Positions 1 through 8,214 of a stretch of DNA of 45,170 nucleotides are shown here, one piece after another. Every line of letters starts with the position of its first letter. The first letter of the stretch is position 1. Below the pieces are notes generated by a model, which saw only the letters and a program-made list of their open reading frames with translations, had not been told where the DNA came from and searched no databases. The stretch spans positions 1 through 45,170 of the forward strand of contig CAYFOI010000008.1 of the NCBI GenBank assembly GCA_964344725.1, given 5' to 3'. Both the position numbers and the translations under genes were made by a program. This stretch comes from CG2-30-44-17 sp964344725 (GTDB lineage Bacteria > Patescibacteriota > Gracilibacteria > UBA1369 > UBA12470).

Positions 1-232
1 AGGAATGATTCCTAAGCTCCACAGGGTTACTTTATTTTTGTTTTAGTTGTGAAGGAACGATTGAGTTGAACTTAAGTGTTCGGATGATTGTATCAAATAT
101 TTTTCTAAAGTCAAATATTTCGTACTTGATCGATCCATGAAGCTGTTTTTTTATTCGACCCCTAACAGGTTTGGATTGCTTTTAAAAAAAGGGCTGTGAT
201 ATAGTTGTTTTCGCACGAATAACTATAAAAAC
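1..232 (+). promoter_or_regulatory. Gene-free left edge and putative purN promoter
   Basis: No coding region is convincing here. A possible promoter for purN is TTGCTT (176-181), an 18 nt spacer, then TATAGT (200-205), leaving a leader of about 20 nt. The leader ends in CTATAAAAAC directly before the ATG and has no Shine-Dalgarno sequence. The rest is AT-rich with nothing recognised. The promoter call is by eye and weak. Confidence 0.35.
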
Positions 233-820
233 ATGTACAAAATAGCTGTCCTAGCCTCTACAAATGGCACCGATTTACAGGCTATTATCGATGAACTCCA
301 AGCTGGTACTCTGCCTGATGTTGAACTTTCCGTCGTAATTAGTAATAAGAAGTGTTATGCGCTCGAACGTGCTAAGGAGCAGGGTTATGAGGCTGTTTAT
401 GTTAATCCTAAAGGTAAAACGCGCGAGGAATTTGATATGGAGATGGCTACTGTACTAGATGAGCATGGAGTCGATCTGATCGTTCTTGTCGGTTATATGA
501 GAATTCTTAGCGAGCCTTTTGTAAAAAAATACTGGAGAAGGATTATCAATGTTCATCCTTCCCTAGTGCCTAAGTACTGTGGTGAAGGGTTTTTTGATGC
601 GAATGTCCACCAAGCCATCCTCGATGCTGGAGAGAAAGAATCTGGGATGTCTATAATGTTTGTAGATGAGGGATGTGATACCGGAGATGTAATTGTGCAG
701 AAGAAGTGCGAAATTGAACCTGGCGAGACTGTAGATAGCTTGAAAGACAAGGTTCAAACTCTCGAGAAAAAATGGTATCCAGAAGTCATTCGCATGTTTC
801 AGCGAGGGGAAGTTTCTTGA
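233..820 (+). CDS. purN: Phosphoribosylglycinamide formyltransferase (GART)
   Basis: Cytosolic enzyme of purine synthesis that transfers a formyl group from 10-formyl-THF to GAR. The 195-residue length is normal for PurN. The catalytic Asn106 and His108 lie in INVHPSLVPKY, at the same numbering as the E. coli enzyme. The third catalytic Asp is in FVDEGCDTGDVI. The N-terminus IAVLASTNGTDLQAII is the family's Rossmann-type start. In this family the segment after the active site is usually GLH; here it is CGEGFF, a small divergence. The stop is TGA, and a ferredoxin gene follows 54 nt later in the same frame. Other purine genes in the window are two purP and purH, but not in one operon. Confidence 0.93.
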   Translation: MYKIAVLASTNGTDLQAIIDELQAGTLPDVELSVVISNKKCYALERAKEQGYEAVYVNPKGKTREEFDMEMATVLDEHGVDLIVLVGYMRILSEPFVKKYWRRIINVHPSLVPKYCGEGFFDANVHQAILDAGEKESGMSIMFVDEGCDTGDVIVQKKCEIEPGETVDSLKDKVQTLEKKWYPEVIRMFQRGEVS

Positions 821-844
821 GGCAAGGCGGTTTTTGCGTATAAT
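817..844 (+). promoter_or_regulatory. Putative promoter of ferredoxin-korAB
   Basis: TTGAGG (817-822), a 16 nt spacer and a perfect TATAAT (839-844) overlap the end of purN. This would give the ferredoxin-oxidoreductase genes their own transcript with a leader of roughly 24 nt. Read by eye. Confidence 0.5.
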
Positions 845-874
845 TGGAGCCAGACTATCTTTAATATTTTTGCT

Positions 875-1084
875 ATGGCTAAAGTTAAACATGATCGCGA
901 TGGATGCATAGGGTGCAGTGCTTGCACTATGGTTTGTCCTAAGTTTTGGGAGATGAATGATGACGGGAAAGCTACCTTAAAAGGGAATACAGATAATGGA
1001 CTTGAAATAGGCGATGAAGATGTCGCTTGCAATAAAGAAGCTGAAGCTTCTTGTCCTGTGAATGTAATTCACGTCGAAGAGTAA
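875..1084 (+). CDS. [4Fe-4S] ferredoxin
   Basis: Small electron carrier of 69 residues. Cys11, Cys14 and Cys17 in CIGCSAC and Cys60 in ASCPVNVI would bind a single [4Fe-4S] cluster. Cys21 and Cys52 remain and could form the disulfide known from mono-cluster archaeal ferredoxins; this is inferred from spacing. It lies 39 nt upstream of the 2-oxoacid:ferredoxin oxidoreductase genes and is probably their electron acceptor. The leader has no Shine-Dalgarno sequence. Confidence 0.88.
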   Translation: MAKVKHDRDGCIGCSACTMVCPKFWEMNDDGKATLKGNTDNGLEIGDEDVACNKEAEASCPVNVIHVEE

Positions 1085-1085
1085 A

Positions 1086-1123
1086 GACTCTACTGTCTAC
1101 TGCTTACTGATTACTGTCTAAAC
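1086..1123 (+). repeat. Heptad leader array before korA
   Basis: Tandem 7-nt units (CTACTGT, CTACTGC, TTACTGA, TTACTGT, CTAAAC) abut the korA ATG. The same CTACTG unit recurs inside the small lipoprotein gene near 11.49 kb and, in related form, before the cysteine-rich gene at 35106. It is one of the G-poor pre-start arrays seen across the window. Confidence 0.7.
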
Positions 1124-2794
1124 ATGGATTTTACGTGGAAAATTGGGGGTGAAGCTGGCTATGGCATTCTTGTTACAGGCCAGATGTTTTCTCGTGCTTG
1201 TATGAGGACTGGTAGCTGGACTTATGACTATGCGGAATATCCTTCGTTAATTCGAGGAGGGCATAACACTTATCAGGTTCGTGTTGCAGATCGAGATATT
1301 AGCTCTCAATCTCATGACGTCCATTTGCTGGTTGTTTTGGATCAAAAGGCTTACGACCGTCACAAGGATGAACTTGCTGATGATGCGATTGTACTATTTG
1401 ATCCCAAGGATGTTGAAGCTGAGGGTTATGAGCTGCCGATGACAGAGATCGTTGAGAAGCATGATGGGAAGCCTGTGATGCGTAATATGGTAGCTTTGGC
1501 GGCTTCTTTGGCGCTCTGTGGAGTGGAGTTCTCTATACTAGAGGAGCTTATTAAGTTTTCTTTTGGCAAAAAAGGAGAAGATATCGTTCAGCATAATATA
1601 GAGGTTGCTCGTGACGGCTATGATCTCATGAAGAATAAAGAATTTCCTTATAAAGCTCTTCCTGCGACTCAAGAAAAACGCATAAATATTGGTGGTAACG
1701 ATTCAATTGCCATGGGTTGTATGAAGTCTGGATGTAAGTTTTTCTCTGGTTATCCCATGACGCCGGCTTCGGAATTCATGCATTTTTATGCAAAGCACGA
1801 GAAAGATATGAACGTGATGATGAAACATACTGAGGATGAGATTTCTGGGATTCTGATGGCTATTGGTGCTGCACATTCAGGAGCAAGAGCTATGACCGCT
1901 ACTTCTGGCGGTGGATTTGCGCTTATGACTGAGGCTCTTGGGATGGCGGCTATGACTGAAACACCTCTTGTAGTTGCTGTGGCTTCGCGGCCTGGACCTA
2001 GTACGGGTTTGCCAACTTGGACTGAACAGAGTGATCTGCGTTTCTGCATGCACGCTTCGCAAGGGGATTTTCCTCGGATTGTTTTGACTCCTGGGGATCA
2101 TGAAGAATGTTTTGAGGCTGGGCTTCAGGCTTTTAATTATGCTGAGAAATATCAAACTCCTGTTATCGTTCTTACAGATAAATATTTAGGATCTAGCTCA
2201 CGTAGTGTTGCACCTTTCAAGGTGCCCGAAGGATGGTCTGTCGATCGCGGAAAGCTGGCTTCTGATCCTGGCGCTGATTATGAGAGGTATGCATTTACAG
2301 AAGATGGTGTTTCTCCTCGCGCCAAGGCTGGAGATGCTGTGTTTGGTGCTTTTTCTAATGAACATAATACGAATGGGGATTTTACCGAAGATCCAGAGAT
2401 GCGCACCAAAATGATGGAGAAAAGAGATAAAAAATGGGCGTTGATGGATGCTGAGATTGGTGGTCGTGTGCGATATTATGGGCCTGAGAATGCTGATGTT
2501 ACCGTATTTTCCTGGGGATCTACGAAGGGCCCAGTTCTCGAGGCTATGAAACTTGCGGAGACTGAGGGGCTTAAAGTGGCTTTGGTTCATACTTTTTGTG
2601 TTTTGCCGTTCCCTACTAAGGAGATTCGCGGTTACCTGGAAAAAGCTAAGCGCCCAGTTCTTATCGAGGGAAATATTGGAGCACAATTTGGTGGTGTGAT
2701 TCGTGAATATACCGGTATTGAGATTGAGGAGAAGTATTTGCGGTATGATGGAAGACCTTTTTATCCTGAACAAATTTTAAAATGGCTACAGTAA
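1124..2794 (+). CDS. korA: 2-oxoacid:ferredoxin oxidoreductase, fused gamma-alpha subunit
   Basis: Large subunit of the thiamine-diphosphate enzyme that oxidatively decarboxylates a 2-oxoacid to acyl-CoA with ferredoxin as acceptor. The gamma domain comes first (residues 1 to about 170: GGEAGYGI, YPSLIRGGHNTYQVRV). The alpha domain follows, with the signature YPMTPASE at residue 210 and ATSGGGFALMTEALGMA. At 556 residues it is typical of KorA-type fusions. It overlaps the next gene by 13 bp, so the subunits are probably made together. 2-oxoglutarate is the usual substrate for this architecture, but pyruvate or other 2-oxoacids cannot be excluded from sequence. Confidence 0.9.
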   Translation: MDFTWKIGGEAGYGILVTGQMFSRACMRTGSWTYDYAEYPSLIRGGHNTYQVRVADRDISSQSHDVHLLVVLDQKAYDRHKDELADDAIVLFDPKDVEAEGYELPMTEIVEKHDGKPVMRNMVALAASLALCGVEFSILEELIKFSFGKKGEDIVQHNIEVARDGYDLMKNKEFPYKALPATQEKRINIGGNDSIAMGCMKSGCKFFSGYPMTPASEFMHFYAKHEKDMNVMMKHTEDEISGILMAIGAAHSGARAMTATSGGGFALMTEALGMAAMTETPLVVAVASRPGPSTGLPTWTEQSDLRFCMHASQGDFPRIVLTPGDHEECFEAGLQAFNYAEKYQTPVIVLTDKYLGSSSRSVAPFKVPEGWSVDRGKLASDPGADYERYAFTEDGVSPRAKAGDAVFGAFSNEHNTNGDFTEDPEMRTKMMEKRDKKWALMDAEIGGRVRYYGPENADVTVFSWGSTKGPVLEAMKLAETEGLKVALVHTFCVLPFPTKEIRGYLEKAKRPVLIEGNIGAQFGGVIREYTGIEIEEKYLRYDGRPFYPEQILKWLQ

Positions 2795-3651
2795 AGGATT
2801 TAGATACAAGTCAGAAGGGACGTGAACCGGATTGGTGTCCGGGATGTGGAAATTTTGGGATTTTGATGGCTTTAAAGCAAGCTGTAAGCGAGCTCGAGCT
2901 TGATCCTGCTAAGACTGTTTTGGTTTCTGGGATTGGATGTGGGCCTAAGATGCCACTTTGGATTGATGTAAGTGGATTTCAGTCAATTCATGGGCGCACT
3001 CTACCTGTTGCGGCGGGGATTAAGTTGGCTAATCATAATCTCAATGTTATTGCGACTAGTGGCGATGGTGATGGATATGGGATTGGAGCGTGTCATTTTG
3101 TACATGCGATGCGTCGTAATATTGATATGACTTATATCGTGCACAATAATCAGATTTATGGGCTTACGAAAGGACAGGCCTCGCCTACTAGCGACACTGG
3201 CTCTAAGTCTAAATCTACGCCTTTTGGAGTAATCGAGGTGCCTTTTAGGCCTCTTTCTCTCGCTATCACAAGTGGTGCGACTTTTGTTGCGCGTGGTTTT
3301 GCTGGAGATTTACCGCATTTAAAGAGTTTGATTATGGAGGCTCATAAGCATCGTGGTTTCGCACTTATTGATGTTTTGCAGCCTTGCGTGACTTTTAATA
3401 AAGTTAATACTTACCAATGGTTCCAGGAAAGGGTATACAAGCTTGAGGATGAGAAAGATTATGACCCTGCTAATCGTATGATGGCGCTTGAACGTAGCGA
3501 ACAGGGGGATGCCAAGATCCCAATTGGTGTTTATTATCGTGAGGAGCGCGAGCTTTATACTGACAAGTTGCCTGAGATAAAAGATGCCCCGCTCGTTGAG
3601 CAAGACATCTCTCGTGTTGATATTGAACCGCTTTTTGAGGCTTATTCCTAA
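2782..3651 (+). CDS. korB: 2-oxoacid:ferredoxin oxidoreductase, beta subunit
   Basis: Thiamine-diphosphate binding subunit of 289 residues. The N-terminal WCPGCG (Cys19, Cys22) with a further Cys in GIGCGPKM supplies Fe-S ligands. The TPP motif is GDGDGYGIG (from Gly94) followed by HNNQIYGLTKGQASPT. It starts inside the end of korA, which implies translational coupling. The stop codon overlaps the stop of the convergent downstream gene by 4 bp. Confidence 0.92.
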   Translation: MATVKDLDTSQKGREPDWCPGCGNFGILMALKQAVSELELDPAKTVLVSGIGCGPKMPLWIDVSGFQSIHGRTLPVAAGIKLANHNLNVIATSGDGDGYGIGACHFVHAMRRNIDMTYIVHNNQIYGLTKGQASPTSDTGSKSKSTPFGVIEVPFRPLSLAITSGATFVARGFAGDLPHLKSLIMEAHKHRGFALIDVLQPCVTFNKVNTYQWFQERVYKLEDEKDYDPANRMMALERSEQGDAKIPIGVYYREERELYTDKLPEIKDAPLVEQDISRVDIEPLFEAYS

Positions 3652-4460
3652 GTTTCCATTCTTTGCTCCAGTCTTTCCTCTATAAATGTATGTAGAGAAT
3701 CTTCTTCTATGCCTAGTCGTTTTGTTATCCACCTTCTTGCTCCGACAAAGACAGTATCGTAATCGTACTCCGTAAATCTTTTTTCTTCATCAGATCTGCA
3801 TCTTTCAAGAACACCAGCCTTTCTTGCATCTGGGTTAACCGTATCTGAACCTTCGGTGCTACAGTCTGCTATGTACATCAGTAGTTTTAGCACCTCCTGA
3901 GTGGAAACTTCGTCGTCGTCTTCCAATCTCCTTGTTATATCCTCCAACGCCTGATCGTAATCCCATGCGAATCTAGGGAATAATTCTGTCATCTCTGGAC
4001 TCACTCCCCATTCTTGTTGCAACACAACATTTGCCTTGTCAAATTCTGCGTTTATAACTGCAATTGTCTGGTTAGGATCATCAAGTTGTTGCTTAGCTAC
4101 TACTTCCGCTCTTTTTGCAGCGTTATGAATAAGTCCTGCTATCTCCAATTGATCTAAAACTGCATCATCTGTAATGCCTATTCCTTCCGCGAGAATACGT
4201 GCTGTGGTAGCCACAATCACCATATGCTCAACAATATTGCTCCATGCTTCTTCGGGTGCTAATGATACACCTTCTTCTCCATCCTCAAATGCTGCTGTCA
4301 AAGTGTCAACTGGGGTGTGTTTTGTTTCTCCAGGATACAGTCCGAATTGCGTCCATATTTCGCAAGCCTTTATGCCAGGGAATTTCGTCTCCAGGCTTTG
4401 CAATCGCTTGAGTCCTGCTTGGATTATTTGCTCGCCTCTGTCTTCATCGGGTAAACGCAT
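3648..4460 (-). CDS. Degenerate HD-domain-like protein
   Basis: Unrecognised family of 270 residues, soluble and without a signal peptide. Its middle resembles an HD phosphohydrolase core: His79 in NIVEHMVIVATTA and His112-Asn113 in GLIHNAAKRAEVVAK, where the canonical motif would read His-Asp. A later Asp in YIADCSTEG could be the last metal ligand. The HD to HN change suggests altered or lost metal catalysis. The C-terminus is acidic and charged. It lies downstream of the lipoprotein gene on the same strand with 20 nt between them. The HD assignment is an inference from spacing. Confidence 0.6.
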   Translation of the reverse strand: MRLPDEDRGEQIIQAGLKRLQSLETKFPGIKACEIWTQFGLYPGETKHTPVDTLTAAFEDGEEGVSLAPEEAWSNIVEHMVIVATTARILAEGIGITDDAVLDQLEIAGLIHNAAKRAEVVAKQQLDDPNQTIAVINAEFDKANVVLQQEWGVSPEMTELFPRFAWDYDQALEDITRRLEDDDEVSTQEVLKLLMYIADCSTEGSDTVNPDARKAGVLERCRSDEEKRFTEYDYDTVFVGARRWITKRLGIEEDSLHTFIEERLEQRMET

Positions 4461-4480
4461 CTTTTTAGCAAGGTTAATGA

Positions 4481-5512
4481 TTATTCTTCGTTATCTCCTT
4501 CAACACCCGCTGCCTCTGCTGCTGCTTCTCCGTATGTTCGGAAGCTCTTTATCGCTGCTTCTGCATCTTCAAGACAAGCTTCGTCTATGTTCGAGATCTT
4601 GAAATTGTACTCTAATTCTTCATGGATGACTTCTACGTAGATGTATTCCATGTTGCCTTCTGCATCGTACACTGTGTATTTCTTAGCCATATCGTTATTG
4701 TCAAAAATCATAACCTCTTCTGTATAACTTGCTACAGATTCAAGATCGATATCCATAAGCTTGATATCTATTTGGCACATTCCTTCTTGTGTGGAAATAT
4801 AGTCAATATTGTCCTCTCCTCTCGTAACGATCCATCCTGGGTTATAGCTAACAACTGCACTTTCATCTTTCGTATAAGTATCTGTATCTTTTATGTATAT
4901 ATTGTTCCACATAGGCTGGAATATGTTTTCTTCCATGTAACTTTCTTCGAGAGTTGTATCTAGTATAGAGAAAGTTTCTATCATTTTGTCGAAATCTTCA
5001 TGGCAAGACATGTAATCTCCTTCTTCTGGATATCTTAATTCAAGCAAGTAATAATTCTCTCCACCGTCGTCAAACTGCACTATTCTCATTACAGGCCACC
5101 TTTCTTCTTCAGAAATTGTTCTGTAAAAATAGTAATCGCTTGCAGTTGCATTTGGCAAAATCGTCATCCACTCTTCTATTACTAGATCGTCGTCTACTCC
5201 ATATCCCATTGTTCCTGGCAATAGTACACACGCATCATCTTCGTATGCATTTGATGTCAGATAAATATCAGTATTGTACTCATCATTTATATCTTCTTTT
5301 ACCTCCCAGTAGTCAGGTATAAAAAGCTCAAAAGCTGCATCTTCGCTCCAGACTGTTGTCGCCCTAAATACATTTCTGTTATTTGGGTCTTCTAGCAAAT
5401 CGGCAACATAATATTTCTGTTCTTTCCCTTCGTATATTCCATCATTCCCTCCACATCCTGAGAACGATAGCAATAATGCGATGAGCAATGTTAGTACTGT
5501 TAGTTTTTTCAT
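4481..5512 (-). CDS. Secreted lipoprotein with two PsbP-like halves
   Basis: A signal peptide (MKKLTVLTLLIALLLSFSGC) ends in a lipobox, so the mature protein should be lipid-anchored at Cys20. The 343-residue chain has two similar halves, each with a FELFIPDYW- or VVSYNPGW-like strand followed by an acidic stretch and an (E/D)xxIxSF-type ending. This resembles the PsbP/DUF fold of small secreted proteins, but the identification is weak. The C-terminal tail is Ala/Glu-rich. Its leader is a repeated ACTAACCT array ending in CTAACCAAA before the ATG. No enzymatic motif was seen. Confidence 0.75.
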   Translation of the reverse strand: MKKLTVLTLLIALLLSFSGCGGNDGIYEGKEQKYYVADLLEDPNNRNVFRATTVWSEDAAFELFIPDYWEVKEDINDEYNTDIYLTSNAYEDDACVLLPGTMGYGVDDDLVIEEWMTILPNATASDYYFYRTISEEERWPVMRIVQFDDGGENYYLLELRYPEEGDYMSCHEDFDKMIETFSILDTTLEESYMEENIFQPMWNNIYIKDTDTYTKDESAVVSYNPGWIVTRGEDNIDYISTQEGMCQIDIKLMDIDLESVASYTEEVMIFDNNDMAKKYTVYDAEGNMEYIYVEVIHEELEYNFKISNIDEACLEDAEAAIKSFRTYGEAAAEAAGVEGDNEE

Positions 5513-5515
5513 TTT

Positions 5516-5545
5516 GGTTAGTAGGTTAGTAAGTTAGTAGGTTAG
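5516..5545 (-). repeat. Octad leader array (ACTAACCT)n
   Basis: Read on the minus strand, units ACTAACCT, ACTAACTT, ACTAACCT and ACTAACC run to within 3 nt of the lipoprotein ATG. There is no Shine-Dalgarno sequence. A related array precedes the DUF4012 gene. Confidence 0.7.
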
Positions 5546-5582
5546 CGAGGGGTGTGATTTTATATGTTTTCTTCTTTTTTTG

Positions 5583-6383
5583 CTAGTTTCTTTTGTCTTT
5601 TCTCCATTTCCAAAAATATTTAATAGCGCTCGATACGTGTAGCCAGAATGTTTTCTTTGTAAACTGTTCTATAATGCCTCCTTGGCTTAGCCTTTTGTGA
5701 TAATGCACAGCTTCTACTTCTGGATAATAGACGACTTTGTATCCTTTTTGACGTACTTTTTTGCATAAGTCAAAATCCTCCATAAACAAGAAATATCTTG
5801 GGTCGAATCCCCCTACTTCGTCGAAAACTGCACGAGGCATCAGGAAGAATGCTCCTACTAGGAGATCGACGTCTTGGATTTGCTGATGGTCAAAGTCTTG
5901 CATCAAAAATCTCTCACAACGCTTCTTGAAAGGGGGAATGTGTCTAAGTGGCAGCCTTTTAATCGCCAAATCCATAAAACTCATGTCGCGCCTGCAAGAT
6001 GCTTGTACATCGCTATTGTGATAGATGAGTTTTGGACCCAGAATTCCTATCTCTTTGTGCTGCTCCATATAGTCGACAAGTCTCTGAAGAGTGTCCTTTT
6101 CTACTGTTATGTCGACGTTCATTATGAGGATGTATTCGCCTGATGAATTATCTGCACCCAAATTGTGACCGCGTCCGTAACCTAGATTTTCAGGAGATTT
6201 GATGAATTTAATTGTCCCTTTTTCTGATTCTTGCTCTAGATATTCCACGCTCTCGTCCTTTGAGTTGTTATCTACGGCAACAATCTCAAACTCAAAATCT
6301 GTTTTACTCTTTTTGAGTGATTCGATGCACATTCTCGGAAAATATTTCTGATTGTAATTAACCAACGTTACCGAAAGTTTCAT
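5583..6383 (-). CDS. Glycosyltransferase family 2, rhamnosyltransferase-like
   Basis: Transfers a sugar from an NDP-sugar during surface polysaccharide synthesis. It is 266 residues with a GT-A fold: VTLVNYNQ at the N-terminus, VAVDNNSKDESVEYL for nucleotide binding, ILIMNVDITV in place of the usual DxD, and GGFDPRYFLFMEDFDLCKKV with the catalytic-base ED. This arrangement is typical of WbbL-like rhamnosyltransferases. No transmembrane segment is evident. Its ATG overlaps the TGA of the upstream nucleotidyltransferase gene (ATGA), so the two are translationally coupled and probably in one pathway. Confidence 0.88.
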   Translation of the reverse strand: MKLSVTLVNYNQKYFPRMCIESLKKSKTDFEFEIVAVDNNSKDESVEYLEQESEKGTIKFIKSPENLGYGRGHNLGADNSSGEYILIMNVDITVEKDTLQRLVDYMEQHKEIGILGPKLIYHNSDVQASCRRDMSFMDLAIKRLPLRHIPPFKKRCERFLMQDFDHQQIQDVDLLVGAFFLMPRAVFDEVGGFDPRYFLFMEDFDLCKKVRQKGYKVVYYPEVEAVHYHKRLSQGGIIEQFTKKTFWLHVSSAIKYFWKWRKDKRN

Positions 6384-7636
6384 GCTTTGTTGTTTTTTCT
6401 GATGTCGAGTTTGTTTTCGCCTTTTACGAAACTGTTTTCTGGGATTTCGCGATCTACGATGACGCCTCCGGCGATGAATGTAGAGCCACCTATTTTTGTT
6501 CCCGGCATCATGCTTACGTTTATGCCGATCTTTGTATTTGAACCTATTACTGCGCCGAATTTATTGGTTTCTGATGAAATCTTGTTACCTTGGACTTCTA
6601 CATGTATGTCTTCTTGATCTAGGCGGAAATTACCTGTTACCGCCCCTGCCCCAAGCATTACATCATTGCAGAGGATTGAGTCTCCGACATAGTTCATGTG
6701 GAGCCAAACGTTTTCTGCTAGATTGCTGCGTGCGACTTCGGAAGAATAACCTACTACAGACCCCTCGCCTATTTCAGATTCGCGTACTAGTGCGTTGTTT
6801 GCTATGACTGTGTTTTTGCCAATATAAGCTGGGCCTGAGATCGTCGCGTGTTCGAAAACTTTAACACCGTCTTCGATGATGACTGGGCCTTTGACTACTG
6901 CTGATTCTGCGATTTCTGCTGACTCCGCGATTTGCGGTTCTTTGATTTGCTCGAAGAAGTAGTTTTGAAGTTTTAAGACGTGCCATGGATACTTGATCGC
7001 TTGCCAATAACCTTCGTAAGGTACGGCTTCCACATGCGATCCTTCTTCTATCATCTGAGCGATTGTGACTTCGTACCAATCATCTTGGTCAGTCTTGGTT
7101 TCGCGAATCTTTTTGATAAATTCTAGTGGTTTTTTGTGGACGTGGAGAACGATATTGATCATATCACTCGGTTCGTTACCCTCTCCTGGTTTCTCAACTA
7201 TTCCTGTGATTTTGTGGCCTTCTACTGCAACGTATCCTCCTGGGAAATAAGAGTCTACTTTCTTCGCTAGCATTAGGAGCGCTGCATCCGACGATTCTGA
7301 TGCTTTTTTCATAAGCTCATAAGCTTCCTGCTCGAGATAATCGTTTGCGCTGAGTAGCAGGATCTCATCGTTTTGCTCCAGATGAGACTCCAAACTCATC
7401 ATTGCACCAGCCATACCTTCATCTAAGTTCTCCTGCTGGACGACCTTATAACCAAGTTCTTGCAGTGCATCCAGATTGTGAGCTCCTCCGACTATTATGA
7501 TTTCGTCGAAACCAGCCTTTTGGATGCTTTCGATCTGATATTGCAACAGCGGTTTACCCAGGAATCTTACAAAATTCTTATCCTGGACCGGCTTCATACG
7601 TTTAGAGCGGCCTGCTGCTAAAATTACGGCTTTCAT
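6380..7636 (-). CDS. Sugar-1-phosphate nucleotidylyltransferase with left-handed beta-helix
   Basis: Bifunctional GlmU-like layout in 418 residues. An N-terminal nucleotidyltransferase (KAVILAAGRSKRMKP, then GKPLLQYQIESI) is followed from about residue 240 by hexapeptide repeats of a left-handed beta-helix, as in acetyltransferases. The segment LGAGAVTGNFRLD matches the conserved loop of archaeal and bacterial GlmU-type enzymes. It probably makes an activated sugar for the coupled glycosyltransferase. Whether the substrate is GlcNAc-1-P or another hexose-1-P cannot be read. The leader is a TAGCTTG-type array (AAGCTACA on the sense strand). Confidence 0.85.
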   Translation of the reverse strand: MKAVILAAGRSKRMKPVQDKNFVRFLGKPLLQYQIESIQKAGFDEIIIVGGAHNLDALQELGYKVVQQENLDEGMAGAMMSLESHLEQNDEILLLSANDYLEQEAYELMKKASESSDAALLMLAKKVDSYFPGGYVAVEGHKITGIVEKPGEGNEPSDMINIVLHVHKKPLEFIKKIRETKTDQDDWYEVTIAQMIEEGSHVEAVPYEGYWQAIKYPWHVLKLQNYFFEQIKEPQIAESAEIAESAVVKGPVIIEDGVKVFEHATISGPAYIGKNTVIANNALVRESEIGEGSVVGYSSEVARSNLAENVWLHMNYVGDSILCNDVMLGAGAVTGNFRLDQEDIHVEVQGNKISSETNKFGAVIGSNTKIGINVSMMPGTKIGGSTFIAGGVIVDREIPENSFVKGENKLDIRKNNKA

Positions 7637-7640
7637 ATAT

Positions 7641-7680
7641 TTAGCTTGTTAGCTTGTAGCTTATAGCTTATAGTTTTTAG
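7641..7680 (-). repeat. Heptad leader array (AAGCTAnA)n
   Basis: On the minus strand, AAGCTATA, AGCTACA, AGCTAACA and AGCTAAAT precede the nucleotidyltransferase ATG by a few nt. The same AGCTACA unit occurs before uppP and inside it (13596-13623). Confidence 0.7.
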
Positions 7681-7740
7681 ATAGCTTTGAAGCGGATGTA
7701 TTCTAGCATAAGTAGGGCTTCGAGTGTAGAATTATGAAGT

Positions 7741-8214
7741 ATGGAATTAATTGAGTTTCAATCTAGGTATTTTGAGTCGTTACTATCGTTGATAGAAGAT
7801 ACTTTGCAGGGTGAGTTTAATTTCAACATTACTCCTAGCAAGGCGGGAAATATTGATGATGTACACGATATACAGAAGGCTTATTTATCTAACGGAGGTG
7901 GTTTTTGGATTATTATTGAAAACGACGAAGTTATTGGCTCAATTGGTTTAGAAAAAACCAGTGGATCGCGTGGATGTATTAAGAGATTTTATGTTCGAGA
8001 CAGCTATCGCAGGAAAGGGCTTGGAGAGAGGCTGCTTAATATGGTTTTGGATTTTGCTAGAGCAGAAGGGATCCAGGAAGTTTATGCTAGTACCCTAAAG
8101 AATATGGATGCGGCTATTAGTTTTTATGAGAAAAATGGGTTTTCTAGGATCGACAAAATGCCTGATGAAATGCCAAGGTATATTGATACTGAGTATTTTA
8201 GATATGACATCTAA
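7741..8214 (+). CDS. GNAT-family N-acetyltransferase
   Basis: 157 residues with the acetyl-CoA binding motif A, KRFYVRDSYRRKGLGERLL, and the GNAT C-terminal NMDAAISFYEKNGF. Substrate unknown. It begins 104 nt from the divergent nucleotidyltransferase gene. A TAGAAT hexamer lies 8 nt upstream of the ATG, so the mRNA may be leaderless. The stop overlaps the stop of convergent purP1 by 4 bp. Confidence 0.87.
   Translation: MELIEFQSRYFESLLSLIEDTLQGEFNFNITPSKAGNIDDVHDIQKAYLSNGGGFWIIIENDEVIGSIGLEKTSGSRGCIKRFYVRDSYRRKGLGERLLNMVLDFARAEGIQEVYASTLKNMDAAISFYEKNGFSRIDKMPDEMPRYIDTEYFRYDI

Noticed and set aside
818..877. Reading purN TGA as glycine (code 25, Gracilibacteria) would fuse PurN to the ferredoxin in frame.
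   Set aside because: PurN ends at its normal length there, the ferredoxin has its own promoter-like sequence, and long genes such as mutL and purH contain no in-frame TGA.
4174..4602. 142-codon open frame on the plus strand.
   Set aside because: It is antisense to the HD-like gene and the lipoprotein start, with no domain or leader motif.
7641..7680. Short repeat tracts as CRISPR arrays.
   Set aside because: Units are only 7-8 nt with no spacers, and no cas genes are present.
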